A stretch of DNA of 64,000 nt from an uncultured Bacilli bacterium (GTDB taxonomy: Bacteria > Bacillota_I > Bacilli_A > RF39 > UBA660), in NCBI GenBank assembly GCA_934162265.1, contig CAKPHZ010000003.1, forward strand, positions 1-64,000, in the 5' to 3' direction. A program made the position numbers and the translations under genes. Numbering within the stretch: position 1 is the stretch's first letter; each line of letters starts with the position of its first letter. Shown here piece after piece: positions 50,111 to 59,758 of this stretch. The notes under the pieces are model-generated. The model saw only the letters and a list, made by a program, of their open reading frames with translations, searched no databases and had not been told where the DNA came from.

Positions 50111-51697
50111 TTATAAGTGATAATATTTCATCATAGAATTATATTCGTTATCAATTAGTTCATCAAATTCATTTCCCATTTTAATACTTAATTCTAGTAA
50201 CATTCCATCATATACTAAAACTTTTTTAAATGGAATAACCGAAGTCATTACAACATGAGGTAATTTATTATAAGGAATAATATTATCTATATTATCATTT
50301 AAACCTTTTACCATATATATTCTATCTCTTTCCATAAATGCTGTATATTCTAACTCATATTTAGAAATAATAAATATACTTCTGATTCCTTTTTTAAATT
50401 CATTTGCTATACTCAATTCTTCTTGATTGAATTTATATGGATTATTTAAACAAAATTCTTCTGTAATTTTTTCCTTATTCTCCCAATATTTATCTACAAT
50501 ATCTTTAATCTCATATGGATTAATTCCATTCTGATGATAAATCTTGATGTGAGGATTTATTTTGTACTTTTTATTGGTAAATTCTAACAAACCAAAATAT
50601 ATTTTATAAAATAATTTTGCCTCTTTTTTAGAAAGACAAGCATTTTGTTGTTTCACATATTTTTTTGTTTTATTTCTTTGAAGGTTTATTTTTTTTAAGT
50701 TTATTTCTTTTGCTTCATTAGGAGTAAAACCATTTAATGCGCCAGATGGCATTTCGTCCATGGCATCATCTAGTGTTTTAAAAAATTTAGTTAAATCGAT
50801 ATCTTCTAGTGATGGGACACTTTGAATAGATTTTTTTAATTCATTTCTATCCATATTTAACAGAGCATATTCTCTAATTATTTCAATTGAAGATTGCCAA
50901 AAGAATGGTAATTTTTCTAATTCATTTAGAAATTTTTTGATTTTTGGATTATGAATATCAAAATCATTATAAAATAGAGTTTTATATCTTTTTAAATCTA
51001 TTTTACAACTTCCTGCGATTCCTTGTTTCTTTCTTTGTTCTTCTAACTCTTCTTCTATATCATAATAATCTTGATAAACAGCCATAGGAATATTTTCACC
51101 TAAGCCTTCAATATTTTTACTTTCAATAAATACATAATAATTAAATAATTTATTGTTTAGCATATAATTCCATATCACTTCAGAATCTATATTTGTTACT
51201 TCTGAGGCAAATTCACATACTGTACTTAAAAATGCTGAACCTTGCATTTTGCAATAACTTACTAATAATTCATTTAATTCATCAAATTTCTTTTTTTCAG
51301 TCCAATTTACTTTCTTTAAGGCACTCTTAACTTTATCTATCATTTCTTCTGGGATGTGACTTTCTTTATAATGATCATATTCAAGTAAGAATTTTTGATA
51401 TAAAGTTTTTCTTTCCCAATCATATTTATTGTCTAGATACTTTATTTCTAGTTTTCCTGGATTTTTTAATAAATCCTCTAAAGTTAACTTATTTTCTAAT
51501 ACCATTTTTAAATATTTTAATTCTCTTGTTGTACAAATATCAATGATATTTTCTTCCTTATCATAAACTTTATATATGGCATCCAACATCTTCGTTTTTG
51601 ATATCTTATCATAATCTTTAAATCCTCTTACAATTCTTGTATATTGTTCATAAACATATTCTTTTCTATATCCGTTTATTCTATCATACATCTTCAT
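50111..51697 (-). CDS. Hypothetical protein, 528 residues
   Basis: A large, soluble, mainly helical protein (MKMYDRINGYRKEYVYEQYT...). It includes DDAMDEMPSGALNGFTPNEA, a phrase seen in SEC-C/YecA-related accessory proteins, but no metal-binding Cys cluster. A C-terminal beta region (YMVKGLNDNIDNIIPYNKLP) follows. Start ATG or the second in-frame ATG two codons later. Function unknown. Confidence 0.6.
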   Translation of the reverse strand: MKMYDRINGYRKEYVYEQYTRIVRGFKDYDKISKTKMLDAIYKVYDKEENIIDICTTRELKYLKMVLENKLTLEDLLKNPGKLEIKYLDNKYDWERKTLYQKFLLEYDHYKESHIPEEMIDKVKSALKKVNWTEKKKFDELNELLVSYCKMQGSAFLSTVCEFASEVTNIDSEVIWNYMLNNKLFNYYVFIESKNIEGLGENIPMAVYQDYYDIEEELEEQRKKQGIAGSCKIDLKRYKTLFYNDFDIHNPKIKKFLNELEKLPFFWQSSIEIIREYALLNMDRNELKKSIQSVPSLEDIDLTKFFKTLDDAMDEMPSGALNGFTPNEAKEINLKKINLQRNKTKKYVKQQNACLSKKEAKLFYKIYFGLLEFTNKKYKINPHIKIYHQNGINPYEIKDIVDKYWENKEKITEEFCLNNPYKFNQEELSIANEFKKGIRSIFIISKYELEYTAFMERDRIYMVKGLNDNIDNIIPYNKLPHVVMTSVIPFKKVLVYDGMLLELSIKMGNEFDELIDNEYNSMMKYYHL

Positions 51698-51736
51698 CTT
51701 CTATTACTCCTAACATACTTAATTTTTTATTATATT

Positions 51737-52120
51737 CTAAAAATACTGATCAGTATTTTTCTTTTCTAATTCTCTTTCTATCCAAAGGATAATCACTTCT
51801 ACAATATAATCAATTTCCTCTTTTGATAATTCCTTTCCTTTTGGGATATGATGGATTCTTTCCAAGCAACCTCTACAGCAACATCCTGTTGCGTGCTGAG
51901 CAATGAATACTGGGTGTACTTGTCGCATAGGAGTTTGTTTCCCATCATTTTTAGGATTTTCGGGTGCAAGTCTCTTACGAATTAATTCATAGGCATCTTT
52001 TCTAATTTTATTGATACCTTTTTCTTTTGTATACAAAATCATTTTAGTATTCAAATGAAAGGAACCTCTAAATTTTGTTTTAGCTAATGAATCTAATAAA
52101 TTTGGAATATCCTTATTCAT
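51737..52120 (-). CDS. DUF4186 protein
   Basis: A 127-residue protein with the signature HPVFIAQHATGCCCRGCLER then IHHIPKGKELS, i.e. a Cys/His cluster probably binding metal. This matches the DUF4186 family in Bacillota and Proteobacteria; its role is unknown. It overlaps ybaK by 8 bases. Confidence 0.9.
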   Translation of the reverse strand: MNKDIPNLLDSLAKTKFRGSFHLNTKMILYTKEKGINKIRKDAYELIRKRLAPENPKNDGKQTPMRQVHPVFIAQHATGCCCRGCLERIHHIPKGKELSKEEIDYIVEVIILWIERELEKKNTDQYF

Positions 52121-52607
52121 TTGTCTCTTTCCTATCTTTCGTTATTTCTGCAAATTGATAATGAATTACTTTGGCTAAATCTTTTAAATCAACCTCTACT
52201 TGATAACCAATTTTTCCACCACTAAAAATTAGAGAAGAAAAGTTTTTAGCTGATGAATCAATAGTAACTAGGAAAGGCTTCTTTAATCCAATAGGAGAAC
52301 ATCCTCCATGAATATAGCCAGTTAAAGGGAATAATTCTTTTTGAGGAATCATTTCAATACTTTTCTCCCCTACACTTTTTGCACATTTTTTAAAGTCTAA
52401 TTCTTCTTTAACCGGAATCATAAAGACATAATTTTTCTTCGATTTTGCTACGGTTACTAATGTTTTAAAAACTTTTCTTTCATCTTCATTTAATATTTTA
52501 GCAACATCTACTCCACTTATTGCAGAGGTATTTCCATAGAAGTATTCTTGATACTTAATTTTCTTTTGATCTAATATTCTCATTACATTTGTTTTTTCTT
52601 GTTTCAT
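52113..52607 (-). CDS. ybaK: Cys-tRNA(Pro) deacylase YbaK/EbsC
   Basis: A 164-residue YbaK-domain protein. It hydrolyses Cys-tRNA(Pro) mischarged by ProRS. VFKTLVTVAKSKKNYVFMIP, then AKSVGEKSIEMIPQKELFPL and GYIHGGCSPIGLKKPFLVTI with the conserved Gly-rich substrate loop. Full length. Confidence 0.95.
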   Translation of the reverse strand: MKQEKTNVMRILDQKKIKYQEYFYGNTSAISGVDVAKILNEDERKVFKTLVTVAKSKKNYVFMIPVKEELDFKKCAKSVGEKSIEMIPQKELFPLTGYIHGGCSPIGLKKPFLVTIDSSAKNFSSLIFSGGKIGYQVEVDLKDLAKVIHYQFAEITKDRKETNE

Positions 52608-52890
52608 TCTATCACCAACGATTTTTTCTAAATTTAAACTTTAATTCGTTCTTTTTTGTTTATATTTTATCAAAAATCTAAGAAAAAATCTTTAGTTTAT
52701 AACTTATTTTATATAAAAATACTTATTTTTTCTCTTACTTTTTTAATTATTATAGACATTAAAAAAAGTAACAATAAATCTATAAACTTTAATCTTAAAA
52801 TATCACTAATTACGTATATGTTGCATCTAATCTACTTAATGTATTAACGTAAATTTATAATTTTGTTTCATTCATCTATTCCCTTTAATA
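52608..52890. other. Intergenic region, nothing recognised
   Basis: 283 AT-rich bases between ybaK and the JAMM gene. It is mostly T-tracts; no stable hairpin or promoter other than generic TATAAT-like stretches. Confidence 0.5.
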
Positions 52891-53568
52891 TTATCTATGA
52901 GGTGCTCTTTGTTCATAATTTTTCATTGTTATATACCTAGAAATATCTATGAAACTGTCCTTACTTAATTTTACTAATGTTTTTTCAAATTTATAAATAC
53001 ATTTAGATTTTGGATCATAAAAAGCAAATAACATCTGCCCATCACCCGTTAATATAGCTTGACCAAAATCATCAATCTTAAATTGAGGATTATTTTCATA
53101 TAAAGAAATAGTACCATCTAAATCTCCCAAAGAAAAATTATCATAGTAATACCCCTTTGCTGGATGGGTATGACATACAAAGAAACTGTCAAATTGTGTC
53201 TTTCCACTTGCTAAAGTATCAACTATTTTTGTAGTTTCAGCATCAAAGTGTGCCACTCTTCTATGAATGTCAAAATTATGTTCATAGAATCCGGTTATTT
53301 TTACGAAGTTGGTTTTTTCATTTTTATTTTCACCTACTCTATGAACGTTACCACACAGTATAAAAGTATATTCTGAGTCGTTATCTTGGGTTCTTTTAGA
53401 TAATTCAACCAGTCTATCTGCAATAACCTTATCAAGTATAATTGCAGACTTTGGAGCTGATGGTAATAAATTTTTATCAACTGGCGACATATCCCCATAA
53501 TCATGTTCTTTTAGATATTTTTCTAATCCTGAAATTTTTTCTATCATTTTTTTCGTGGTTTCTCTCAT
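52891..53568 (-). CDS. JAMM/MPN-domain metalloprotease-like protein
   Basis: A 225-residue protein (ATG 53568 after AAGGAG). FFVCHTHPAKGYYYDNFSLG then DLD gives the JAMM zinc signature H-x-H-x(n)-S-x-x-D, with an upstream Glu available. JAB-type proteins cleave isopeptide or peptide bonds; bacterial forms include Prok-JAB enzymes linked to ubiquitin-like or NlpC partners. No such partner is adjacent. An 'HRVGENKNEKTNFVKI' strand precedes it. Confidence 0.75.
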   Translation of the reverse strand: MRETTKKMIEKISGLEKYLKEHDYGDMSPVDKNLLPSAPKSAIILDKVIADRLVELSKRTQDNDSEYTFILCGNVHRVGENKNEKTNFVKITGFYEHNFDIHRRVAHFDAETTKIVDTLASGKTQFDSFFVCHTHPAKGYYYDNFSLGDLDGTISLYENNPQFKIDDFGQAILTGDGQMLFAFYDPKSKCIYKFEKTLVKLSKDSFIDISRYITMKNYEQRAPHR

Positions 53569-53731
53569 CTTTAAGTCTCCTTTTTTCTTTTTTAATATTA
53601 ACGACTTACTTGACACTCAAGCAAAAACTGTAACTTGTTTAAGATTAATATTTAACTTTTCAATTAATACATTTTATCTATCTAAAAGATAGTACTTTAA
53701 ACAAAAATCTTAAATAGCATAATGCGTTATA

Positions 53732-55330
53732 TTATTTTTTCTTAATATCTTCATTTTCCTTAAATGCTTCTTCAAAACATTCATTTAATATATTTTTATA
53801 TTCATAATCACTAAATTGATACTTTTGCAAAGAAGGAAACTTTTTTTTCATAAAATTTACATTTGTAAAATAATCTTTAAATTCTTCATTTGATAATTCT
53901 TTTCCTACTTCTTTTTCTAAGAACATTTTTATATCAAAAACATCTCCTACCGTTGTACCAATAAAAAAATCTTTATCCATTTCATATTGACTAATTTCTT
54001 CACGATTTTCTATATTATCACTTTTTTCTAAATTAATAGCTTTTTCATAAATATTTCTAAAATAATTTAATTCTTTACTAAATCCTAATTTTATAACAAA
54101 TTCTTTATTTTCCAATAAGAATTCAATTTTCTTTTTTGCATCAATATAATTCATATATTTTGTTTCATCATCTTTATTGAACTTACAAGCATTCGTATAA
54201 ATATCACTATCCATAAAGAAATTTTTAACATAATTTTCTAAATATTCATTAACAGTTTCAATTAGAGCCCTATAAGCAATATCTTTATTATTATATTTTG
54301 ATAAATAATCATTCATAAAAAGATATGGTTTATCATCACATAAATCTCCAACTACTGGATATCTTATATTATAAAAACTTTGAATAATAGAATTTTCATT
54401 TATTTTATCTTTATTTTTTAATTCTCTTATGATTAGTAATATTTTATATTCGTCTTGCAGATAATGATACATTGCTTTATCACCAAGTATTCTTTTCTTA
54501 TCATCAATAGTCATTTGTAACACTGGTGCAATATGTTTTTGTCGTTTTGCTAAAATATCACTTATTACATTATGGTTTTCGTTTAATTCATTTTTTGTAA
54601 AAGTTGATAAATAAAACTTTTCTTCTTCTGATTCTCTATCTAAATTGTGATAACCTTTATAAAATTCCTCACTTCCTTGTGCACCAAAATAGTCATATGT
54701 TATTTGTTTAGAACCACTACTTTCGTAATTATTAAGATCCCATGTTACATCTACACCATAATATTTTCCATCAATTTTAACCGTATTAAAAGAATGACTA
54801 TTTTGCTGATTTTGATATTCACATTCAATTCCCTGTCTTTCTAATAAAACTTTAAATGTTAGTGCAATACCAGCACAAGTCAACTCATGATATAAATTTC
54901 CTGTTAGCGTTCTTAATGCATTATCAACTCCATATATATCTTTATCTTTAAAATATTTTACATATTTTGTATCCAAAATTAAACAATCATGTATATACAT
55001 TGTTTTTTGAAGTTCTGTCCAATCTTGTGATATATCTTTTTCAATATATTCAAAATATTTAACAATTTCTTTTAATTCTTCTGGTTTGTAATATGTCCTT
55101 TTTTTATAATCAATTTTATTATATTTAGTTTTAATATTTGGATTTAGTCCACTTAATAATGATATTCTAATTTTATCATTATGTATTTTTTCCAAATCAC
55201 TACTTTTGATATCTTTTAAATTTTCAAATATTACATATCTATTTTCATTTATGCTATTGATAAATTCTATTGTTTCATTATTCAATTCATTAATTAAATA
55301 ATCACCATTTATATTTCCTTTAATACCCAT
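53732..55330 (-). CDS. Transglutaminase-like protein
   Basis: A 532-residue soluble protein (ATG 55330 after GAGGAG). The transglutaminase-like core is residues ~110-215: LTCAGIALTFKVLLERQGIE (catalytic Cys), QQNSHSFNTVKIDGKYYGVD (His) and DVTWDLNNY (Asp). The core is followed by ~300 helical residues. No signal peptide, which is unusual for this family. It could be a cysteine protease or cross-linking enzyme; target unknown. Confidence 0.8.
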   Translation of the reverse strand: MGIKGNINGDYLINELNNETIEFINSINENRYVIFENLKDIKSSDLEKIHNDKIRISLLSGLNPNIKTKYNKIDYKKRTYYKPEELKEIVKYFEYIEKDISQDWTELQKTMYIHDCLILDTKYVKYFKDKDIYGVDNALRTLTGNLYHELTCAGIALTFKVLLERQGIECEYQNQQNSHSFNTVKIDGKYYGVDVTWDLNNYESSGSKQITYDYFGAQGSEEFYKGYHNLDRESEEEKFYLSTFTKNELNENHNVISDILAKRQKHIAPVLQMTIDDKKRILGDKAMYHYLQDEYKILLIIRELKNKDKINENSIIQSFYNIRYPVVGDLCDDKPYLFMNDYLSKYNNKDIAYRALIETVNEYLENYVKNFFMDSDIYTNACKFNKDDETKYMNYIDAKKKIEFLLENKEFVIKLGFSKELNYFRNIYEKAINLEKSDNIENREEISQYEMDKDFFIGTTVGDVFDIKMFLEKEVGKELSNEEFKDYFTNVNFMKKKFPSLQKYQFSDYEYKNILNECFEEAFKENEDIKKK

Positions 55331-55599
55331 ATATAAATTTCTCCTCTATTTGTACTTTCATTATTACATATATGGTATGTCCAAGTCAATTACTCCATTA
55401 ATCTAAATTGTAACTTTTATTTTTGGATATTGCCTATACACTAAAATTGCTAATAATTTGATATAAGTTATATATATCATTAAAATAATCTAAAAGAAAT
55501 TTTAATACAGTAAAAAAGAAATTACTTTTAAATACATTAATAATTTAAAATTCTTTTATTTTTTCTTACATTTAATCTCATATTTTCCTTCTTTAAATG
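55331..55599. other. Intergenic region, nothing recognised
   Basis: 269 AT-rich bases between the transglutaminase-like and DUF2238 genes with no ORF, strong hairpin or known RNA. Confidence 0.5.
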
Positions 55600-56445
55600 T
55601 TAATTATAGATACTATCTCTAACAGAATTTGCTAATTTTCTTTTTCCTTTTTTAGGGATAAATTTATTGATAAAGGAATTATTTTTATTATACTTTAATC
55701 CAAAAAAAGCTAAGGTGCTAAAAACTATTGCGCCAATAAAATTAACAAATAAATCTTTCATGGTATCGTTTATTCCAATATCAAGGTAACCGTTTTCAAT
55801 AACTTGAAGAATATTACCTTCTTTATCATAGATAATAGTTTTATCAATATCTTTTATTAAAATTGGTTTATTTTCTTTATCTGGATTTAACTCTACTGAT
55901 GATATTTTTTGTACAATAGTATCTTTTTGCATATCTAAATTAAAAAATTTATCTCCAGCATATTCAAAAAATTCCCATAACACTCCAATTGTCATAGAAA
56001 AGCAAAAAGCAACTAAACATAAATAAAATGGGGATAACTTAATTGATTTACTATTTTTATTTAATAAGTCTACTAATGAGCATCCCACTGCGGTTGCTAA
56101 AAATCCATTAATGGTATGTAACATGGTATCCCAATGAGGAATGATTCCATAAAAGTTATTAATTTCTCCTAATATTTCTGCTGAGAAGATAAATAAATAT
56201 ATTGCTATTTCTAAACCATCTGGTAATGTTATTTCGAATTTGTTTTGAATAAATAATGGAGCAAATAATAATACAAGTGATAATAAACATAGCAGGGCAT
56301 TATTTAAATCTCCTCTTAATAGTTGTAATATCATACATAAAATAACTAAAAATCTTAATATAATATAAATTGCTAGGGAACTTCTTCTTGTTTCTTGATA
56401 TGCCATTTTTATTAATTTTTGAACTTTTATTTTTTTCTTTTTCAT
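55600..56445 (-). CDS. DUF2238/YjdF-like membrane protein
   Basis: A 281-residue protein (GAGGAGG six bases before ATG 56445) with about six membrane helices. Conserved polar motifs HWDTMLHTINGFLATAVGCS, FEYAGD after VLWEF, and NDTMKDLFVNFIGAIV match the DUF2238 family of inner-membrane proteins. Possibly an enzyme acting on a membrane-embedded substrate; role unknown. It is downstream of, and close to, the flavodoxin gene. Confidence 0.85.
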   Translation of the reverse strand: MKKKKIKVQKLIKMAYQETRRSSLAIYIILRFLVILCMILQLLRGDLNNALLCLLSLVLLFAPLFIQNKFEITLPDGLEIAIYLFIFSAEILGEINNFYGIIPHWDTMLHTINGFLATAVGCSLVDLLNKNSKSIKLSPFYLCLVAFCFSMTIGVLWEFFEYAGDKFFNLDMQKDTIVQKISSVELNPDKENKPILIKDIDKTIIYDKEGNILQVIENGYLDIGINDTMKDLFVNFIGAIVFSTLAFFGLKYNKNNSFINKFIPKKGKRKLANSVRDSIYN

Positions 56446-56459
56446 CTTCATCCTCCTCT

Positions 56460-56975
56460 TTAAATTTTTGGATAATTGTTTTGAATCATATTTTCTAATT
56501 TTTCTAAATCAAGTTGATTAGGGTGAGATAATGCTTTGTCAAAATTTTCTATTAAATTATCTATATTTGCTCCGGAAAGTTCTTGTTTTTGTTTTTCATA
56601 ACGTTTTCTAACTGATATAGGCATTTTACCTTGACACATAAAAGTTCCTATTATTGTATTGCTACTATCAATATTCTTTTTTATATTATTAATAATATTT
56701 TGAAAATATTTTTCACTTTCTCCAAAGCCTGCTGTTCCAAATAAAAATATTTTTTTATTCTTTAAATTTTTTAAGAAAGTTAAGGTTTGTAAATCGGCTG
56801 TTCCTTTTTCAGTCCAAAATCCAATATATAGTATATTACTTAAAGTTTTATCAATATCTGCTATATTTCCATAATAAGTACATTGTTCTTTAGGTAAAAT
56901 ATTATAGATTTTTTCTGCAAGAATTTTAGTATTTCCTGTTTTACTACTGTAAATTATAGAATATTCTAATTTCAT
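56460..56975 (-). CDS. Flavodoxin-family protein
   Basis: A 171-residue FMN-binding flavodoxin. IIYSSKTGNTKILAEKIY is the phosphate loop (S-K-T-G-N-T), IGFWTEKGTADLQTLTFL and IFLFGTAGFGESEKYFQNII hold the isoalloxazine-contact loops. It likely transfers electrons, possibly together with the membrane polyferredoxin encoded ~220 bases upstream. Confidence 0.9.
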   Translation of the reverse strand: MKLEYSIIYSSKTGNTKILAEKIYNILPKEQCTYYGNIADIDKTLSNILYIGFWTEKGTADLQTLTFLKNLKNKKIFLFGTAGFGESEKYFQNIINNIKKNIDSSNTIIGTFMCQGKMPISVRKRYEKQKQELSGANIDNLIENFDKALSHPNQLDLEKLENMIQNNYPKI

Positions 56976-57168
56976 AATATATTTCTCCTTTATCGTTGAA
57001 TTTTATCAAAAATTAATAGAAAAGTTTTTGTTTTTATTTAAAATACTTAAATATTTTATTTCTTATTGAATGATATTATTAATAAAGATAGGGATTTATT
57101 TTATATAATATAAAAGATATATACTTATAAAAACTACAATGTTAAATTCTTCTTTTATTAATGTTTTT

Positions 57169-57192
57169 AGAAAATAATACTAGTATTATTTT
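57169..57192 (-). terminator. Palindrome after the polyferredoxin gene
   Basis: GAAAATAATACTAGTATTATTTTC is a perfect palindrome just past the gene end; it may terminate transcription in both directions. Confidence 0.6.
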
Positions 57193-57197
57193 CTTTA

Positions 57198-58037
57198 TTA
57201 TTTTAAGTCAAGTGCATTTTTAGGACATCCTTTAATACAGTTACAACATAGTATACATTCTGTCCCATTTTTTCTTTTTCTTGAATTATCTAATATATCT
57301 ACATTCATTGGACAACTATTTATACACCTATTGCAATGAATACATTTGCTATGATTACATTTAACTCTTAAATATGAAAAGTAACTAGCTGGTTTTAAGA
57401 AAATAGTTACAGGGCATATATATTTGCAAAATGCTCTATTATCTTTAAATATAAATGCTAATAATATTCCTAAAACGTAATATATTATATTTCCTATAAT
57501 AAATGACCAAAACATGATATTTTCTAAATGGTCAACCTTAAATATAAATAAGACTGATACAAATGTTAATGATAGTAAAAATATAATATATCTAATCCAT
57601 CCCAATCTTTTTCTATTACTTCTAGGAATTTTATATGGAAGAAAATCTAATACCATTCCTGTCCAACAAGCATATCCACACCAGCCTCTTCCAAAGAAAA
57701 ATGGACCAGCAATTTTTGCTACAAAATAGTGGATGGTTGCAGCTTCAAATACTCCTAGAAATAGATAATACCAAAAGCCTTCAATTTGCATATTTTCTCT
57801 ACATATAATTCCTAAATAAATAAGCATATATAGCCCTACTGCTAACTGAACAAAATTTCTTGCATATTTGACTTTATGTTGCATTAAATACATTCCCGTT
57901 GATAGGCAAATTCCTATATAATTAAAATTTAATAAATAAAATAAGTTTTTTGTTGATATAAATAATGATATAGCTACCGTTTCAAATATTAGCATAGTTA
58001 TTAAGATAATTTTATTTTCTTTAATCAATTTTAGCAT
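57198..58037 (-). CDS. Membrane 4Fe-4S polyferredoxin (NapH/RnfB-like)
   Basis: A 279-residue integral membrane protein with about six helices. GRGWCGYACWTGMVLDFLPY and FCKYICPVTIFLKP are the paired CxxxCP motifs of NapH/CcoG-like proteins. The C-terminus has two ferredoxin motifs: CIHCNRCINSCPMNVDI and CILCCNCIKGCPKNALD. It passes electrons between the membrane pool and a soluble partner, perhaps the nearby flavodoxin. Confidence 0.92.
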   Translation of the reverse strand: MLKLIKENKIILITMLIFETVAISLFISTKNLFYLLNFNYIGICLSTGMYLMQHKVKYARNFVQLAVGLYMLIYLGIICRENMQIEGFWYYLFLGVFEAATIHYFVAKIAGPFFFGRGWCGYACWTGMVLDFLPYKIPRSNRKRLGWIRYIIFLLSLTFVSVLFIFKVDHLENIMFWSFIIGNIIYYVLGILLAFIFKDNRAFCKYICPVTIFLKPASYFSYLRVKCNHSKCIHCNRCINSCPMNVDILDNSRKRKNGTECILCCNCIKGCPKNALDLK

Positions 58038-58068
58038 TTCTTCCTTCTTTCTAATAAATGTAATTTAT

Positions 58069-58722
58069 TTAGCTAATTCTATAATGTCCAACAATATCGT
58101 TACGATATTCTAAAATATCTTCTTCATAATATCTTTGATAAAAATTAGCATGATGGATAATAAAATTTATTCCTTTTTTATTTCTATTATCTGATACTAT
58201 TCCAATATGATTTTTAAATACAACAATATCTCCACCTTGCCATTCTTTTATCTTATTAATATCAGTTGTTAAAGCAATTGCGTTATTATCTAAATATACT
58301 TTTAAATTTTGTACTCTTCTGAAATCAATATTTTTATCTATAACATCAATATCATATAAATTTTTATTTGTTTTTATATGTTCATTTACTAAATTCATTA
58401 GATCATAACCAGCATTTTTTAATGCAAAAGCAACTACATCAGTACAAACTCCATATTCATCATCAGGATACCCTGTAGCATAGTATTTGCTCTTATATTT
58501 AGGATTTGTTTTTATATAATCTTTTGCATTATTTAATATATCTGTCTGATCATCTACACCATCATTATCTTTATCAATATTGCTTTTATAAGTTTGGATA
58601 TTAAAATCTTTATTGGTATATTTTTTATGGGGAATATAATTAAAATGATATAACCCATATAAAATAACAATGATTAATATTCCAAGTACTAAAATAATAA
58701 TGGAAAGTATTCTCTTCTTCAT
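58069..58722 (-). CDS. DUF1287 secreted protein (NlpC/P60-like)
   Basis: A 217-residue protein with an N-terminal membrane/signal segment (IIILVLGILIIVILYGLYHF) and the DUF1287 signature YYATGYPDDEYGVCTDVVAF, where the Cys is the likely nucleophile, plus GGDIVVFKNHIGIVSD. The family resembles cysteine peptidases or amidases acting on the cell wall. A Ca-binding-like DNDGVDDQTD lies near residue 50. Confidence 0.88.
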   Translation of the reverse strand: MKKRILSIIILVLGILIIVILYGLYHFNYIPHKKYTNKDFNIQTYKSNIDKDNDGVDDQTDILNNAKDYIKTNPKYKSKYYATGYPDDEYGVCTDVVAFALKNAGYDLMNLVNEHIKTNKNLYDIDVIDKNIDFRRVQNLKVYLDNNAIALTTDINKIKEWQGGDIVVFKNHIGIVSDNRNKKGINFIIHHANFYQRYYEEDILEYRNDIVGHYRIS

Positions 58723-58772
58723 ATATCCTCCACTTTAGTAAGTTACTATTTTTTTAATCAAATTACTATTAA

Positions 58773-58794
58773 CTAATTATTAAATTGTAATTTA
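58773..58794 (+). repeat. Dispersed short repeat, copy 1
   Basis: CTAATTAT followed by TAAATTGTAATTTA. Other copies: 61336-61357 (2 differences) and 62829-62850 (identical). All are in gaps or at gene ends. Confidence 0.65.
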
Positions 58795-58842
58795 TCAAGA
58801 TGATTATAACACAAATTACAACAATTTTTAAATTATTTTGAA

Positions 58843-58872
58843 AATGAGAGCCTCTTCCTAGACTCTCATTCA
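58843..58872 (-). terminator. Terminator of the 60-residue gene
   Basis: AATGAGAG (58843-58850) pairs with CTCTCATT (58863-58870), immediately after the stop at 58873, with TTTTC following on the minus strand. Confidence 0.75.
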
Positions 58873-59055
58873 TTACAAACAAAAAATCATCTTATCTGAT
58901 GGTGAGAAAGTAAATAAACTTACTCCTGTAATTGTTGCAACAAATAAATTATTGCGAACGATTCGTTTTTTTGGGTTAGTTTCTACTTGCTCTTTCAATT
59001 CTTCTTGTGTCATTTCGTGTAATTTTTTTCCATCATAAGATAATTTCCTATTCAT
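58873..59055 (-). CDS. Small basic hypothetical protein
   Basis: A 60-residue protein (AAAGGG upstream of ATG) with an amphipathic, charged N-terminus (SYDGKKLHEMTQEELKEQVE) and a hydrophobic segment (NNLFVATITGVSLFTFS). An RBS and its own terminator make it likely to be real. Not recognised. Confidence 0.6.
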   Translation of the reverse strand: MNRKLSYDGKKLHEMTQEELKEQVETNPKKRIVRNNLFVATITGVSLFTFSPSDKMIFCL

Positions 59056-59125
59056 AATGATTTCCCTTTCAAAAAGGGTTTTGTTTAAAGTTACTTTATA
59101 TAAATTACTTTTGTAGGTTACATTC

Positions 59126-59758
59126 TTAAAATTCTTTATTTTGATATATTTTGCTTGATATTAGATATGAAATACCTAATAATATTATATAAATTATCGG
59201 AATAACTATAAGTAAATAGTTATCTAATTTATTTATTATATTTATAATAGGTGCCATATCTATAAATCGAGCAATTAAAGTTCCTATCCCTGCTATTCCA
59301 AATACTACTGCAAATAATATTATTCTTCCGTTTGTAGCCCCAAATTTGAAAACTATTGGATAAAGTAAAGAAACTATAATAACACTTGATAACATCGTTC
59401 CCATTAGTGATGAAATGATTTCATCTAAATTTATGCTATTTGTTTTTATGTAACTGATTCCTATTCCTATAGAAAAAGCAACGACTGCTAATATAATCAT
59501 TAAAATCGTTGAAGCTATATATTTGGCTCTAACTACATTTTTTCTCCCATTTGGCAGAGTTACTGCATAAGAGTTCCAATTGTTAAAATCATCATAACTA
59601 AATGTTGATAAAAATAATATTATCCCAATTAGTGGGATTATAAATGTAGCATCAAATGTGCCTTGAAATGCCAACATTATATATATTACAAATATAATTA
59701 TCATTGATTTTAAATTTGCTTTTATAAGTAAAAAATCTTTTTTTATTAAACCTAACAT
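59126..59758 (-). CDS. ABC-2 type transporter permease
   Basis: A 210-residue membrane protein with six helices, resembling the ABC2_membrane_5 family (DDFNNWNSYAVTLPNGRKNV, followed by RAKY). It pairs with the ATPase whose gene it overlaps by 7 bases. These small GntR-ABC systems often export or sense antimicrobial peptides. Confidence 0.9.
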   Translation of the reverse strand: MLGLIKKDFLLIKANLKSMIIIFVIYIMLAFQGTFDATFIIPLIGIILFLSTFSYDDFNNWNSYAVTLPNGRKNVVRAKYIASTILMIILAVVAFSIGIGISYIKTNSINLDEIISSLMGTMLSSVIIVSLLYPIVFKFGATNGRIILFAVVFGIAGIGTLIARFIDMAPIINIINKLDNYLLIVIPIIYIILLGISYLISSKIYQNKEF